NCBI GenBank assembly: GCA_902794535.1
Contig: CADBHQ010000002.1
Coordinates: forward strand, 62,001-126,000
Source of the DNA: Fibrobacter succinogenes
GTDB taxonomy: Bacteria > Fibrobacterota > Fibrobacteria > Fibrobacterales > Fibrobacteraceae
DNA length: 64,000 bases
Reading direction: 5' to 3'
A program made the position numbers and the translations under genes. The number at the start of each line of letters is the position of its first letter. The first letter of the stretch is position 1. Under the pieces are notes generated by a model. The model was given only the letters and a program-made list of their open reading frames with translations. It was not told the origin of the DNA and made no database searches. Shown here one piece after another: positions 28,293 to 36,712 of this stretch.

Positions 28293-30086
28293 ATGACACC
28301 GCAAGCACTGAGATTATCCGAGATTACTATTTCGAATCTGCGTTCTATTCAGAGGCAGACGTTTCCGCTCAGTAGCTTTACCGCGCTCATTGGCTACAAC
28401 AACGCCGGCAAAACGAATATCTTGATGGGTATTCGCTGGCTTTTGTCCAAATTTTCGCTCGACATTTCGTACTTTGACGACCCCAACCACCCTGTTGAAG
28501 TCATCGGCGTTTTTGATGGCATTTCGGAACAGGTGCTAAACCGTTTGGGTGAAGAATACGCCGCCGAAGTACGCCCGTTCTTGCAGAACACTCCGCAAGG
28601 CCCTGGCCGCCTGCGCGTCAAAAAAGTGCAGCGCATTCCCAACGAAAATCCGGAAAGTCTTGAGCTTTTCGTTTTCGTGCCGAGCAATCACCGTAAGGGC
28701 GACAAGCGCGAATGGGTGCGCCCCAATGAAGCGTTCAAGTTTGCCTACCACCGCATGTTCCCCGAATCAATCGCCATTTGGGATTTTGAAGGGAACCAGG
28801 CTTTCACCAAGCTATTGCATGAAATTTTCAAACCGCTCGAACGCCGTTTCGGTAACGAGATTAACACGCTTTTGAACAAATTCGCAGACCTGCTTTCGCC
28901 GGACAGCGAAAACCGCGCCGCTGAAATCAGCATTTTTGACCGAGAAGTCAACGAGAAGCTTTCGCCGCTGTTCCCGAGCGTTAAAGTGGAATTTGACATT
29001 CCCATGCCGACTCTTGAAACCTTCCTCAAGAGCGCAAGTCTTAAAGTCATCGACGAAGACGACGGCTTTGAGCGCGACATTAGCCGCATGGGCGAAGGTA
29101 GCAAGCGAGCCATTCAGATGGCACTGGTGCGTTACCTGGCAGACGTCAAGAAACACCACCACAACCATTACCTGAGCCGCACGCTGTTGCTCATCGATTC
29201 TCCGGAACTTTACCTGCACCCGCAGGCGGTGGAACTTGTGCGTGTGGCCCTCAAGAACCTTTCGAACGAAGGCTACCAGGTGGTATTCGCCACCCATAGC
29301 GCTCAGATGGTGACCAGCGAAGACGTAAGCACCTCGCTCTTGATTCGCAAGAACAAAGAGCGCGGCACCTTTATGCGCAAGCGAATGGAAGACGCCGTGC
29401 ACCAGGTGGTGCAAGACGCTCCGAGCCAGCTGCAGATGCTCTTTAGCCTGAGTAACAGCAACGAACTATTGTTTGCAGACTACGTGCTTTTGACCGAAGG
29501 CAAGACCGAATGGCGTGTGCTCCCGGCGCTCTTTGAACGCATTACCGGGCAGTCCTTTGCCCTCATTAAATGCGCGCTGGTTCGCCAGGGCGGCGTGAGC
29601 AACACCCGCAAGAGCATGCAAGTGCTCGACGCCATGGACATGCCTGTCCGCGCTATTGTGGACTTGGATTATGCGTTTACCACCGCAACCCGCGACGGAT
29701 TCTTGGAACCCAACGATCCTGACATCAAGTACTGCCGCGACCTGTTCCGCGAACTCGCCTTCCATAACCATTTGCGCCTGGTGAACGGACTCCCCGTCAA
29801 CAAGCACAGTAACATTAGTGCTTCTACCGCCTATGCCATGATGGCCGAAATGGAAGAAGCGCAACACCCCATTCGTAGCATTCATGCCAAGCTCCGCAAC
29901 CAAGGCATTTGGGTGTGGACGCGAGGCGCCATCGAAGAACACTTGGGTCTCGAAGCTAAGAATGAACAGGCGTGGAGCAAGTTCATTGAACGCAGCAAGT
30001 CTCCAGACTTTATAAAAACACTCCCCGATTACGCAGGAATCGAGGAGTTATGCCGCTGGATTATTGAAGGCAGCCACGGGAACTAG
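28293..30086 (+). CDS. OLD-family ATP-dependent endonuclease (AAA ATPase plus TOPRIM)
   Basis: The 597-residue product joins an ABC/RecF-like ATPase with a TOPRIM nuclease. The ATPase (about 1-390) shows ITISNLRSIQRQTFPL, Walker A GYNNAGKTN (K40), a signature region RMGEGSKRAIQMAL, Walker B LLLIDSPELYLHPQA and the H-loop FATHSAQM. The TOPRIM part follows with LLTEGKTEWRVLP (catalytic glutamate) and AIVDLDYAF (aspartates). OLD proteins cleave DNA and several act in phage defence. There is no UvrD-like gapA/gajB partner next to it, so it would be a stand-alone class 1 type. It ends three bases from the converging trpS. Confidence 0.9.
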   Translation: MTPQALRLSEITISNLRSIQRQTFPLSSFTALIGYNNAGKTNILMGIRWLLSKFSLDISYFDDPNHPVEVIGVFDGISEQVLNRLGEEYAAEVRPFLQNTPQGPGRLRVKKVQRIPNENPESLELFVFVPSNHRKGDKREWVRPNEAFKFAYHRMFPESIAIWDFEGNQAFTKLLHEIFKPLERRFGNEINTLLNKFADLLSPDSENRAAEISIFDREVNEKLSPLFPSVKVEFDIPMPTLETFLKSASLKVIDEDDGFERDISRMGEGSKRAIQMALVRYLADVKKHHHNHYLSRTLLLIDSPELYLHPQAVELVRVALKNLSNEGYQVVFATHSAQMVTSEDVSTSLLIRKNKERGTFMRKRMEDAVHQVVQDAPSQLQMLFSLSNSNELLFADYVLLTEGKTEWRVLPALFERITGQSFALIKCALVRQGGVSNTRKSMQVLDAMDMPVRAIVDLDYAFTTATRDGFLEPNDPDIKYCRDLFRELAFHNHLRLVNGLPVNKHSNISASTAYAMMAEMEEAQHPIRSIHAKLRNQGIWVWTRGAIEEHLGLEAKNEQAWSKFIERSKSPDFIKTLPDYAGIEELCRWIIEGSHGN

Positions 30087-30089
30087 CAA

Positions 30090-31085
30090 CTAGTACGTGC
30101 CAAGTAACGAGCGGACCTTCTCCATCATCGCCTTAGATTTAGCGCGGGCCTTTTCCTTACCGTAGGCAAGAATCTTGTCGATTTCTTCGGTATGGCTGAG
30201 CAAGTAGAAGTACTTTTCGCGAGCAGGGCCGAGGTGTTCTTCGAGAACATTCTGGAGTTCCTGTTTGGCATGACCCCAACCCATGCCACCGGCGCGGTAG
30301 CGGGCGGCGAGCGCTTCGGTCTGTTCCGGAGTGGCAAAGAGCTTGTACAGTTTGAACACGTTGCAAGTATCCGGATCCTTGGGTTCTTCGATGCCCTGGG
30401 AGTTGGTCACAATCTTACCGATTTTCTTCTTGAGAGCCTTGCTTTCGAGGAAGATGTCGATGACGTTGTCGTAAGACTTACTCATCTTACGGCCATCGAG
30501 ACCCGGAATGATACCGGTGGTTTCCTGGAACACGGGTTCTGGAATGGTGAACACGTCTTCGCCAAAATGCTTATTGAACTTGATGGCGATATCGCGGGCG
30601 AATTCCACGTGCTGCTTCTGGTCTTTACCAACCGGCACGATGTCTGCGCTGAACATGAGGATGTCGGCATCCATGAGGCACGGGTAGCAATAGAGGCCCA
30701 TGTTCACATTTGCATCCGGATCTTCGCCAGCGGCTTCGTTCTTCGCGACCTTATCCTTGTAGGCATGGGCACGGTTCATGAATCCCTTTGGCGTAAAGCA
30801 GCTCAAAGCCCAGCTCAGTTCGAAAATTTCAGGAATGTCGCTCTGCTTGTAGAACAGGCCTTCTTCCGGGTTCAGGCCAAGAGCAAGCCAGGTAGCCGCA
30901 ATCTTGTAGATATTTGCGCGCATTTCGGCGCCGTTCTGCACCGTTGTCAGGGCATGATAGTCAGCAATAAAGTAGACCGTATCGTAGGTCTTCGAAAGTT
31001 CGAGAGCCGGGCGAATGGCGCCCAGGTAGTTACCCAAGTGAGGTGTGCCGGTGGGCTTGATGCCCGTAAGAGAAATTTTTTTCAT
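30090..31085 (-). CDS. trpS: Tryptophan-tRNA ligase
   Basis: The 331-residue class I synthetase begins KKISLTGIKPTGTPHLGNYLGAI, with the HIGH-type motif as PHLG, and contains GRKMSKSYDNVI, the KMSKS loop. It charges tRNA-Trp in the cytoplasm. Length and motif spacing are normal. The minus strand has TATATTTG only four bases before ATG 31085, so the mRNA is probably leaderless. Confidence 0.97.
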   Translation of the reverse strand: MKKISLTGIKPTGTPHLGNYLGAIRPALELSKTYDTVYFIADYHALTTVQNGAEMRANIYKIAATWLALGLNPEEGLFYKQSDIPEIFELSWALSCFTPKGFMNRAHAYKDKVAKNEAAGEDPDANVNMGLYCYPCLMDADILMFSADIVPVGKDQKQHVEFARDIAIKFNKHFGEDVFTIPEPVFQETTGIIPGLDGRKMSKSYDNVIDIFLESKALKKKIGKIVTNSQGIEEPKDPDTCNVFKLYKLFATPEQTEALAARYRAGGMGWGHAKQELQNVLEEHLGPAREKYFYLLSHTEEIDKILAYGKEKARAKSKAMMEKVRSLLGTY

Positions 31086-31089
31086 GACG

Positions 31090-31097
31090 CAAATATA
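31090..31097 (-). promoter_or_regulatory. TATATTTG -7-like element for trpS
   Basis: The minus strand reads TATATTTG four bases before the trpS start codon. Confidence 0.55.
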
Positions 31098-31100
31098 GGT

Positions 31101-32042
31101 TTATTGTTTATTGTCTTTTAAAAGCTTGTCGAAATACACAATCGTCTTTTCGAGGCCCTGGCGCAGAGGAATCGTCGGTTCCCAGCCGAGAGCAGACTTT
31201 GCAAGTTCAATGTTCGGGCGGCGCATCTTGGGGTCGTCACCCGGGAGCGGCTTGTACACGATTTTGCTCTTGGAGCTCGTGAGTTCAAGAACTTCTTTGG
31301 CAAGTTCGAGCATCGTGAATTCGCCGGGGTTTCCAATGTTGACCGGGCCAATAATCTTGTCCTGGTTCATCATGCGGATAAAGCCTTCGATCAAGTCGTC
31401 TACATAGCAGAAACTGCGGGTCTGGCTGCCGTCACCGTAAATGGTGATGTCTTCGCCCTTGAGAGCCTGCACGATAAAGTTACTGACCACGCGGCCATCG
31501 TTCATGAGCATGCGCGGGCCGTAGGTGTTAAAGATTCGTACAATGCGAATGTCCACATTGTTCTGGCGGTGGTAATCCATGAACAAGGTTTCAGCAACGC
31601 GCTTGCCTTCGTCGTAGCAGCTGCGAATGCCAATCGGGTTCACGTTTCCCCAGTAGTCTTCGGTCTGCGGGTGCACGGCCGGATCGCCGTAAACTTCGCT
31701 TGTGCTCGCCTGAAGGATACGAGCCTTCACGCGCTTTGCCATGCCGAGCATGTTGATTGCACCCATCACGCTTGTCTTGATGGTCTTTACCGGATTAAAC
31801 TGGTAATGAATGGGGCTTGCGGGGCATGCCAAGTTAAAAATGCGGTCCACTTCCAACAGAATCGGTTCTGTCACGTCGTGGCGGATCAGTTCAAAGCGAT
31901 GATTGTCGCGCAAGTGGTCGACATTCATCAAACGACCTGTAAAGTAGTTGTCAAGGCAAATGACTTCGTGACCGTCATTCAGCAGACGTTCACACAAGTG
32001 ACTTCCTAAAAACCCAGCCCCACCAGTTACTAAACAGCGCAT
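31101..32042 (-). CDS. NAD-dependent epimerase, UDP-glucuronate decarboxylase-like
   Basis: The 313-residue short-chain dehydrogenase starts [21 protein letters not shown]. It carries the Rossmann glycine motif, [50 protein letters not shown] and the catalytic YDEGKRVAE in [14 protein letters not shown] and HPQ are typical of UDP-xylose synthases, which turn UDP-glucuronate into UDP-xylose for surface glycans. The frame runs four codons upstream to a TTG, but ATG 32042 has GGAG in place. It sits just upstream of trpS and near other glycan genes. Confidence 0.9.
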   Translation of the reverse strand: MRCLVTGGAGFLGSHLCERLLNDGHEVICLDNYFTGRLMNVDHLRDNHRFELIRHDVTEPILLEVDRIFNLACPASPIHYQFNPVKTIKTSVMGAINMLGMAKRVKARILQASTSEVYGDPAVHPQTEDYWGNVNPIGIRSCYDEGKRVAETLFMDYHRQNNVDIRIVRIFNTYGPRMLMNDGRVVSNFIVQALKGEDITIYGDGSQTRSFCYVDDLIEGFIRMMNQDKIIGPVNIGNPGEFTMLELAKEVLELTSSKSKIVYKPLPGDDPKMRRPNIELAKSALGWEPTIPLRQGLEKTIVYFDKLLKDNKQ

Positions 32043-32073
32043 ATTAAGCTCCAATTATATGAGCATAATATAG

Positions 32074-33096
32074 CTATTTAACGACTTGGTTCTTACCGTG
32101 TTTCTTGCCCCAATAGAGTTTTTCGTCGGCCTGACGGATATATTCCTCGTAGTCCGCAATATTTTCGCCAGTGCTAAGGCCAATCGTTGCCGTAATAGAA
32201 ACTTTAGAATTCTTGTAATAAACCACCTGTTCCGCAAGTTTGGCGCGGAAATTACTCAAAAGTTCCAAAGCGTGGGCATTATCCATCTGAGGCAGGTACA
32301 ACACAAATTCTTCACCTCCCCAACGAACTGCCACGCCATTTTGAGGAAGACAACTTTCAATACACTTGCTCACCGCAGCCAAGACCTTATCGCCCGTTTC
32401 ATGGCCATAGGTGTCGTTAATTTTCTTGAAGTCATCTACATCCAGCATGGCAACGGAGTACGAAGTTTCCTTTTCTTCTTTGCTACGCTTCATGATGCCT
32501 TCAAAGAATCGGCGGTTATAGAGTCCGGTCAGCATGTCATGATTGATGTTATAGTCCAGCTTTTCACGAGTGGTTTTAAGTTCTATCAAGTAAAGGTTTG
32601 ACAAATAGAACAGTGTAAACAACGTAATGATCAAGTTCATGACTTTCACAAAAGAGCTGTGAAGCAGTACCAAATCCATCAGTTCCGGGTAAAGGGAATA
32701 ATTAAAAACAGAAATCAAACTAATTGCAACCGCAAGCATAGCTCCAACAAGCTGATATATGTGTTTTTTCCTGTTGGAATAAGGCAGCATAAAGAAAATT
32801 ACCGCCACCATGCCAATGACAAAAGTCAAGGTACCGAAATGACCGCCCGAAATCAATTCCGTCATGGCAGAGAAAAAGATAATTTCGAAATAGGCAAAAG
32901 AAATCCTGAAATTTTCATTCTTGAAAATCGTAAGAATTGAAATGTACAATACAGAGCTAAAGCAGTTTAGAACCACCAGCGGGAAAAGCCCAAACTTCCA
33001 AAACAGGAACACGTTAAAAACGTGAACGCACAGACACATAATCAAGAAGATTACGGTCCTATGCTTCGAGAGCGTATTGACAAGATTTTTCGGCAT
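32074..33096 (-). CDS. Membrane-bound diguanylate cyclase (GGDEF)
   Basis: The 340-residue protein has about six transmembrane helices in residues 12-170 and a short link (LIELKTTREKLDYNINHDMLTGLYNRRFF) into a GGDEF domain (about 185-338). The active loop is RWGGEEFVLYLP, so it should make cyclic di-GMP. No RxxD inhibitory site stands five residues before the loop (the sequence is PQNGVAV), so product inhibition of the usual type is not expected. No sensory domain other than the membrane part is seen. A GGGG-containing ribosome site precedes the start. Confidence 0.93.
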   Translation of the reverse strand: MPKNLVNTLSKHRTVIFLIMCLCVHVFNVFLFWKFGLFPLVVLNCFSSVLYISILTIFKNENFRISFAYFEIIFFSAMTELISGGHFGTLTFVIGMVAVIFFMLPYSNRKKHIYQLVGAMLAVAISLISVFNYSLYPELMDLVLLHSSFVKVMNLIITLFTLFYLSNLYLIELKTTREKLDYNINHDMLTGLYNRRFFEGIMKRSKEEKETSYSVAMLDVDDFKKINDTYGHETGDKVLAAVSKCIESCLPQNGVAVRWGGEEFVLYLPQMDNAHALELLSNFRAKLAEQVVYYKNSKVSITATIGLSTGENIADYEEYIRQADEKLYWGKKHGKNQVVK

Positions 33097-33125
33097 TTGT
33101 TTTTCCCCTTCTTACTTGAGAAAAC

Positions 33126-33965
33126 TTATTCTTCTTCTGAGTCCCGCGAGTCATCGCCGTAAGCAGAAGTCGCTGTCCCGTTCAACGCTACTAGCCGTAT
33201 TCCTCGCAGAGTCAAGAACGGATCGTATTTATCAATCAGGGATGTTCTGCGAGCAATGGTTTTCCCCCAACCACCGGTCGCATACACGGGCATGTCGTCG
33301 CAGCCCATTTCCGTTTTGATTTTTCCGATCAGGAACTCCAACTGAGCAAGGAATCCGTACAGAAGACCTGCACGGATTGCGTCATCGGTATTGTCCGCCA
33401 CCACAGCCTCGGGCCATTCAATCGTCACGGGCAAAAGGCGTGCGGCCTTTTCCGTCAAGGCATCCAAGCTTGCGTTAATGCCGGGAATAATCACGCCACC
33501 AGCAAAGGCGCCATCCTTCATGACGTCAAAAGTGGTCGCGGTCCCCATATCCACGACAATTGCATTCTTGAAGCCAGCCTCGCGCATGGCAACCACATTG
33601 CACAAACGGTCGGCACCAGCCATAGACGGGTTCTGGTAATTAATCTGCAAACCCATGCAGTTTTTGGAATTCACCACCTGCACACGTTTTTTCAGCAAAG
33701 AATCTAGAGCCTTAATCCAGGGGCGTTCCAAAGCGGGCACCACGGTAGAAAGTCCCACGTGGGTAATCTCTTCGGACTTAATCTTGGAGAACCTCAACAG
33801 GCCGCCCACTTTATTCATCACTTCATCAGAGGTCGTTTCCTTGCGGGTGGTCAGACGCCAATAATCAACAACCTTGGTATCCTTAAAAATGCCAATCACC
33901 GTGTGGGAGTTACCCACATCGACCACAAAGGAAATCGTATTCTTCTTTTCAGCAGTCTTTTTCAT
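33126..33965 (-). CDS. coaX: Type III pantothenate kinase
   Basis: The 279-residue protein begins with the ASKHA phosphate loop FVVDVGNSHTVIGIF. It contains INYQNPSMAGADRLCNVVAM (pantothenate and K+ site), VVDMGTATTFDVM with the conserved aspartate, and GGVIIPGINASLDAL. It performs the first step of coenzyme A synthesis. The product ends in an acidic tail (DDSRDSEEE). The upstream EamA gene is divergent. Confidence 0.94.
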   Translation of the reverse strand: MKKTAEKKNTISFVVDVGNSHTVIGIFKDTKVVDYWRLTTRKETTSDEVMNKVGGLLRFSKIKSEEITHVGLSTVVPALERPWIKALDSLLKKRVQVVNSKNCMGLQINYQNPSMAGADRLCNVVAMREAGFKNAIVVDMGTATTFDVMKDGAFAGGVIIPGINASLDALTEKAARLLPVTIEWPEAVVADNTDDAIRAGLLYGFLAQLEFLIGKIKTEMGCDDMPVYATGGWGKTIARRTSLIDKYDPFLTLRGIRLVALNGTATSAYGDDSRDSEEE

Positions 33966-34035
33966 CTGTAAAATTGTCTTTTCCTTAAAAGATATAATTT
34001 TTTTTCAAATCCCGAGGATTTCTATATATGTATGC

Positions 34036-34941
34036 ATGACCAATTTATGGTATACGCTTTTGCTCGTTCTGACCGCCGCCATCTGGGGGTCGGGCTTTGT
34101 AGCCCAGATTGAGGGCAACGCCTTCGGGCCGTTCACCTTTTCGTGCATACGTTGCTTTATCGCAGCCGGATTTTTAGCCCTAATTTTCAAGATTCTCGAC
34201 ATTTTCGGCAAAAGCCCGCGCAGGCCCCACAACCGCGAAGAGCGGCTTTTGCACTGGAAAGCCGGATTCTTTTGCGGGCTAGCCCTCTGTACCGCCATGA
34301 ACTTGCAACAGCTGGGAATGTTTCTTGGCACCTCGGCCGGAAAATCGGGATTCTTGACAGCCTGCTACATTGTCCTTGTGCCCATCGTCAGCTTATTCAT
34401 AGGCAAGAAGACTTCAATCAAGACTTGGCTATGTGTCGTCATCACGACTTTCGGGCTTTACCTGCTCTGCATCAAGGACGGTTTTTCGCTGGAACTTTCG
34501 GACGGAGTCTCGCTGCTGTGCGCCCTCGCCTTTTCAATCCACATTCTGGTCATCGACAAGTTCGTGAACCTGGTCGACCCGATTCGTGTTTCAGCAATCC
34601 AGTTCTTGACCATCGGCATTTTGACAGCACCGCTAATGATTGTTTTCGATATGAAATTCCCGGCCATAGACTTTAGCACCGCAGCCGCCGCATTCATCAA
34701 CCCAAGAGCGGTTGCAGGACTTTGCTTCGCCGCATTCTGTTCTAGCGGAATTGCCTACACATTGCAGATTGTCGCTCAAGATAAAGTAAAGCCCACCATA
34801 GCTTCGCTTACGATGAGTTTAGAATCAGTATTTGCTGTACTTGCGGGCTGGGCAATTCTCGGGGAACAACTTTCGGCCCGCGAAATCTGCGGTTGCGCCA
34901 TCATGATGGTCGCTATCGTTTTTGCACAAATTAAGCGCTAG
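34036..34941 (+). CDS. EamA-family (DMT) transporter
   Basis: The 301-residue protein is made of ten hydrophobic helices in two EamA repeats, starting MTNLWYTLLLVLTAAIWGSGFVAQ, with WGSGF in the first helix and SLESVFAVLAGWAILGEQLS, a hallmark of the last repeat. Substrates of such carriers are amino acids or other metabolites; none can be assigned. Its start has TATATATG nearby and no clear ribosome site, in line with other short-leader genes here. Its stop codon shares a CTAG with the stop of the converging antiporter. Confidence 0.9.
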   Translation: MTNLWYTLLLVLTAAIWGSGFVAQIEGNAFGPFTFSCIRCFIAAGFLALIFKILDIFGKSPRRPHNREERLLHWKAGFFCGLALCTAMNLQQLGMFLGTSAGKSGFLTACYIVLVPIVSLFIGKKTSIKTWLCVVITTFGLYLLCIKDGFSLELSDGVSLLCALAFSIHILVIDKFVNLVDPIRVSAIQFLTIGILTAPLMIVFDMKFPAIDFSTAAAAFINPRAVAGLCFAAFCSSGIAYTLQIVAQDKVKPTIASLTMSLESVFAVLAGWAILGEQLSAREICGCAIMMVAIVFAQIKR

Positions 34942-36527
34942 TTTTTGGCTTTCTTTTTAGCAGGCGTTTTTCTCGCGAACATATTTTTGGGCGAAAATCT
35001 TTTCTTGCGGCTAGCTTCACGCTGTTTTTTCAAAACCAGCAATCCGCCCACAACCAGCACGATTCCCACCAAAAGCGAAAGCAGCGCACTGCGAGTAAGG
35101 CCCGCGACAATGTAGCAGACAAAGCTGATTGCCGCCACACACAAGGCATAAGGCAGCTGCGTGTTCACGTGGCTCACATGATCACATTCGGCGCCAGCGC
35201 TCGCCATAACTGTCGTATCTGAAATAGGCGAAATATGGTCACCGCAAACGGCACCCGCCATGCAAGCAGAAATCGAAATAATCATGAGACCAGGATCAAC
35301 GCTAGAGAATGCGGCCACCACAATCGGAATCAAAATGCCAAACGTGCCCCAAGACGTTCCTGTGGAGAACGCAAGACCAATGGCCACCAAGAATATAATA
35401 GCCGGCATAAAGTTCATGAGAGCAGTCGCACTACCCGTAACAATTCCTGCCACATAGTCCTTTGCGCCAAGCGTATCGGTAACACCCTTCAGGCTCCAAG
35501 CAAGCACAAGAATAATGATTGCAGGGACCATCGCCTTAAAGCCTTCGGGCAAGCATTCCAGGCACTTGTTGATTTTCAGGACACGGCGACCCATGTACCA
35601 AATCACCGTTACAAAGAATGCGGCAAAGCTACCAAGCACCAGTCCAACCGAAGCATCGCTTGCGCCAAAGGCGTCTACAAAGCCCTTGTGAGCTTCTCCA
35701 CTCGAAAAGAATCCGCCCGTATAAACCAAGCCCGTCACACAGAGGATAATCAGCACCACTATCGGGAAAATCAAGTCAAGCACCGTACCTTTAGCATGAT
35801 CAATATTCAGTTCTTCCATCTTGGCGCTAATCATATCGGCTGCTGATTCGCACCTTCTCATCGGTCCAAAATCAACCTTCAAAAGAACGAGAGCAAAAAG
35901 CGCCACAATAGTCAGCAAGGCATAAAAATTGAACGGGATAGCCTTCACAAAAAGACCAAGACCATCTTCACCTTCGACAAAGCCAGTCACTGCCGCCGCC
36001 CAAGAACTCACCGGCGCGATAATACAAATCGGAGCTGCCGTTGCATCGATCAAGTAGGCCAGTTTTTCATGGCTGATTTTAAATTTATCTGTAACCGGGC
36101 GCATGACGCTACCCACCGTAAGGCAATTGAAGTAGTCGTCTACGAAAATCAGAATGCCAAGAACAATCGTTGCTATTTGCGCACCGACCTTGGTTTTGAT
36201 ATGCAGCCTGGCCCAGTTTCCAAACGCCGCAGCTGCCCCTGACTTATTCATTAAGGCAACCATTGCGCCAAGCATTACCAAGAAAAACAGAATACCCACA
36301 TTCCACGGGTCTGACACCTGTTTGACCATCCCGTTTTTGAACACAGCTTCCAAAAAGCCAGGGAAACTCCCCTGACTAATGAAAAGCCCGCCGATAAGGA
36401 CGCCGACAAACAACGACGAATAGGCTTCTTTGGTAATGAGGGCAAGGACAATAGCCACAATAGAGGGGACTAAAGCCCAAAAAGTTCCATGAAAAAAGGA
36501 TACCGCTTCTACAGCCTGCTGTTCCAT
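34938..36527 (-). CDS. Na+/H+ antiporter, NhaC family
   Basis: The 529-residue protein has some twelve hydrophobic segments and typical NhaC motifs: GTFWALVPSIVAIVLALITKEAY at the N-terminus, FVDDYFNCLTVGSVMRPVTDKFKIS, and near the end SFSTGTSWGTFG-like LAFSTGTSWGTFGILIP and CGDHISPISDTTVMAS. It would exchange Na+ for H+ or an organic cosubstrate across the inner membrane. The C-terminus is strongly basic (KKQREASRKKRF...KKKAKN), about 35 residues of cytoplasmic tail. Confidence 0.93.
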   Translation of the reverse strand: MEQQAVEAVSFFHGTFWALVPSIVAIVLALITKEAYSSLFVGVLIGGLFISQGSFPGFLEAVFKNGMVKQVSDPWNVGILFFLVMLGAMVALMNKSGAAAAFGNWARLHIKTKVGAQIATIVLGILIFVDDYFNCLTVGSVMRPVTDKFKISHEKLAYLIDATAAPICIIAPVSSWAAAVTGFVEGEDGLGLFVKAIPFNFYALLTIVALFALVLLKVDFGPMRRCESAADMISAKMEELNIDHAKGTVLDLIFPIVVLIILCVTGLVYTGGFFSSGEAHKGFVDAFGASDASVGLVLGSFAAFFVTVIWYMGRRVLKINKCLECLPEGFKAMVPAIIILVLAWSLKGVTDTLGAKDYVAGIVTGSATALMNFMPAIIFLVAIGLAFSTGTSWGTFGILIPIVVAAFSSVDPGLMIISISACMAGAVCGDHISPISDTTVMASAGAECDHVSHVNTQLPYALCVAAISFVCYIVAGLTRSALLSLLVGIVLVVGGLLVLKKQREASRKKRFSPKNMFARKTPAKKKAKN

Positions 36528-36651
36528 AATCTAATTCCTTACATGAACATCGTAATTATAGCAAATCCTAAAAAAACGGCGAGCGCCACGCCTTGTTGAC
36601 AAAAATTAACGTAAAAAATCGGAACAAAACATTCCACTTTCCAAAAATAAA

Positions 36652-36659
36652 TATATTTT
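36652..36659 (+). promoter_or_regulatory. TATATTTT element upstream of the CE15 gene
   Basis: TATATTTT lies in an AT-rich divergent region, 53 bases before ATG 36713. Weak support. Confidence 0.35.
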
Positions 36660-36712
36660 ATTTACACATTTACGAGTGCAGAATTCACTACACTCTAATT
36701 GGGATTGGATGT

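Noticed and set aside
36593-36712. Longer N-terminus for the CE15 protein
   Set aside because: The extension has no ribosome site and would bury the lipoprotein signal that begins at ATG 36713.
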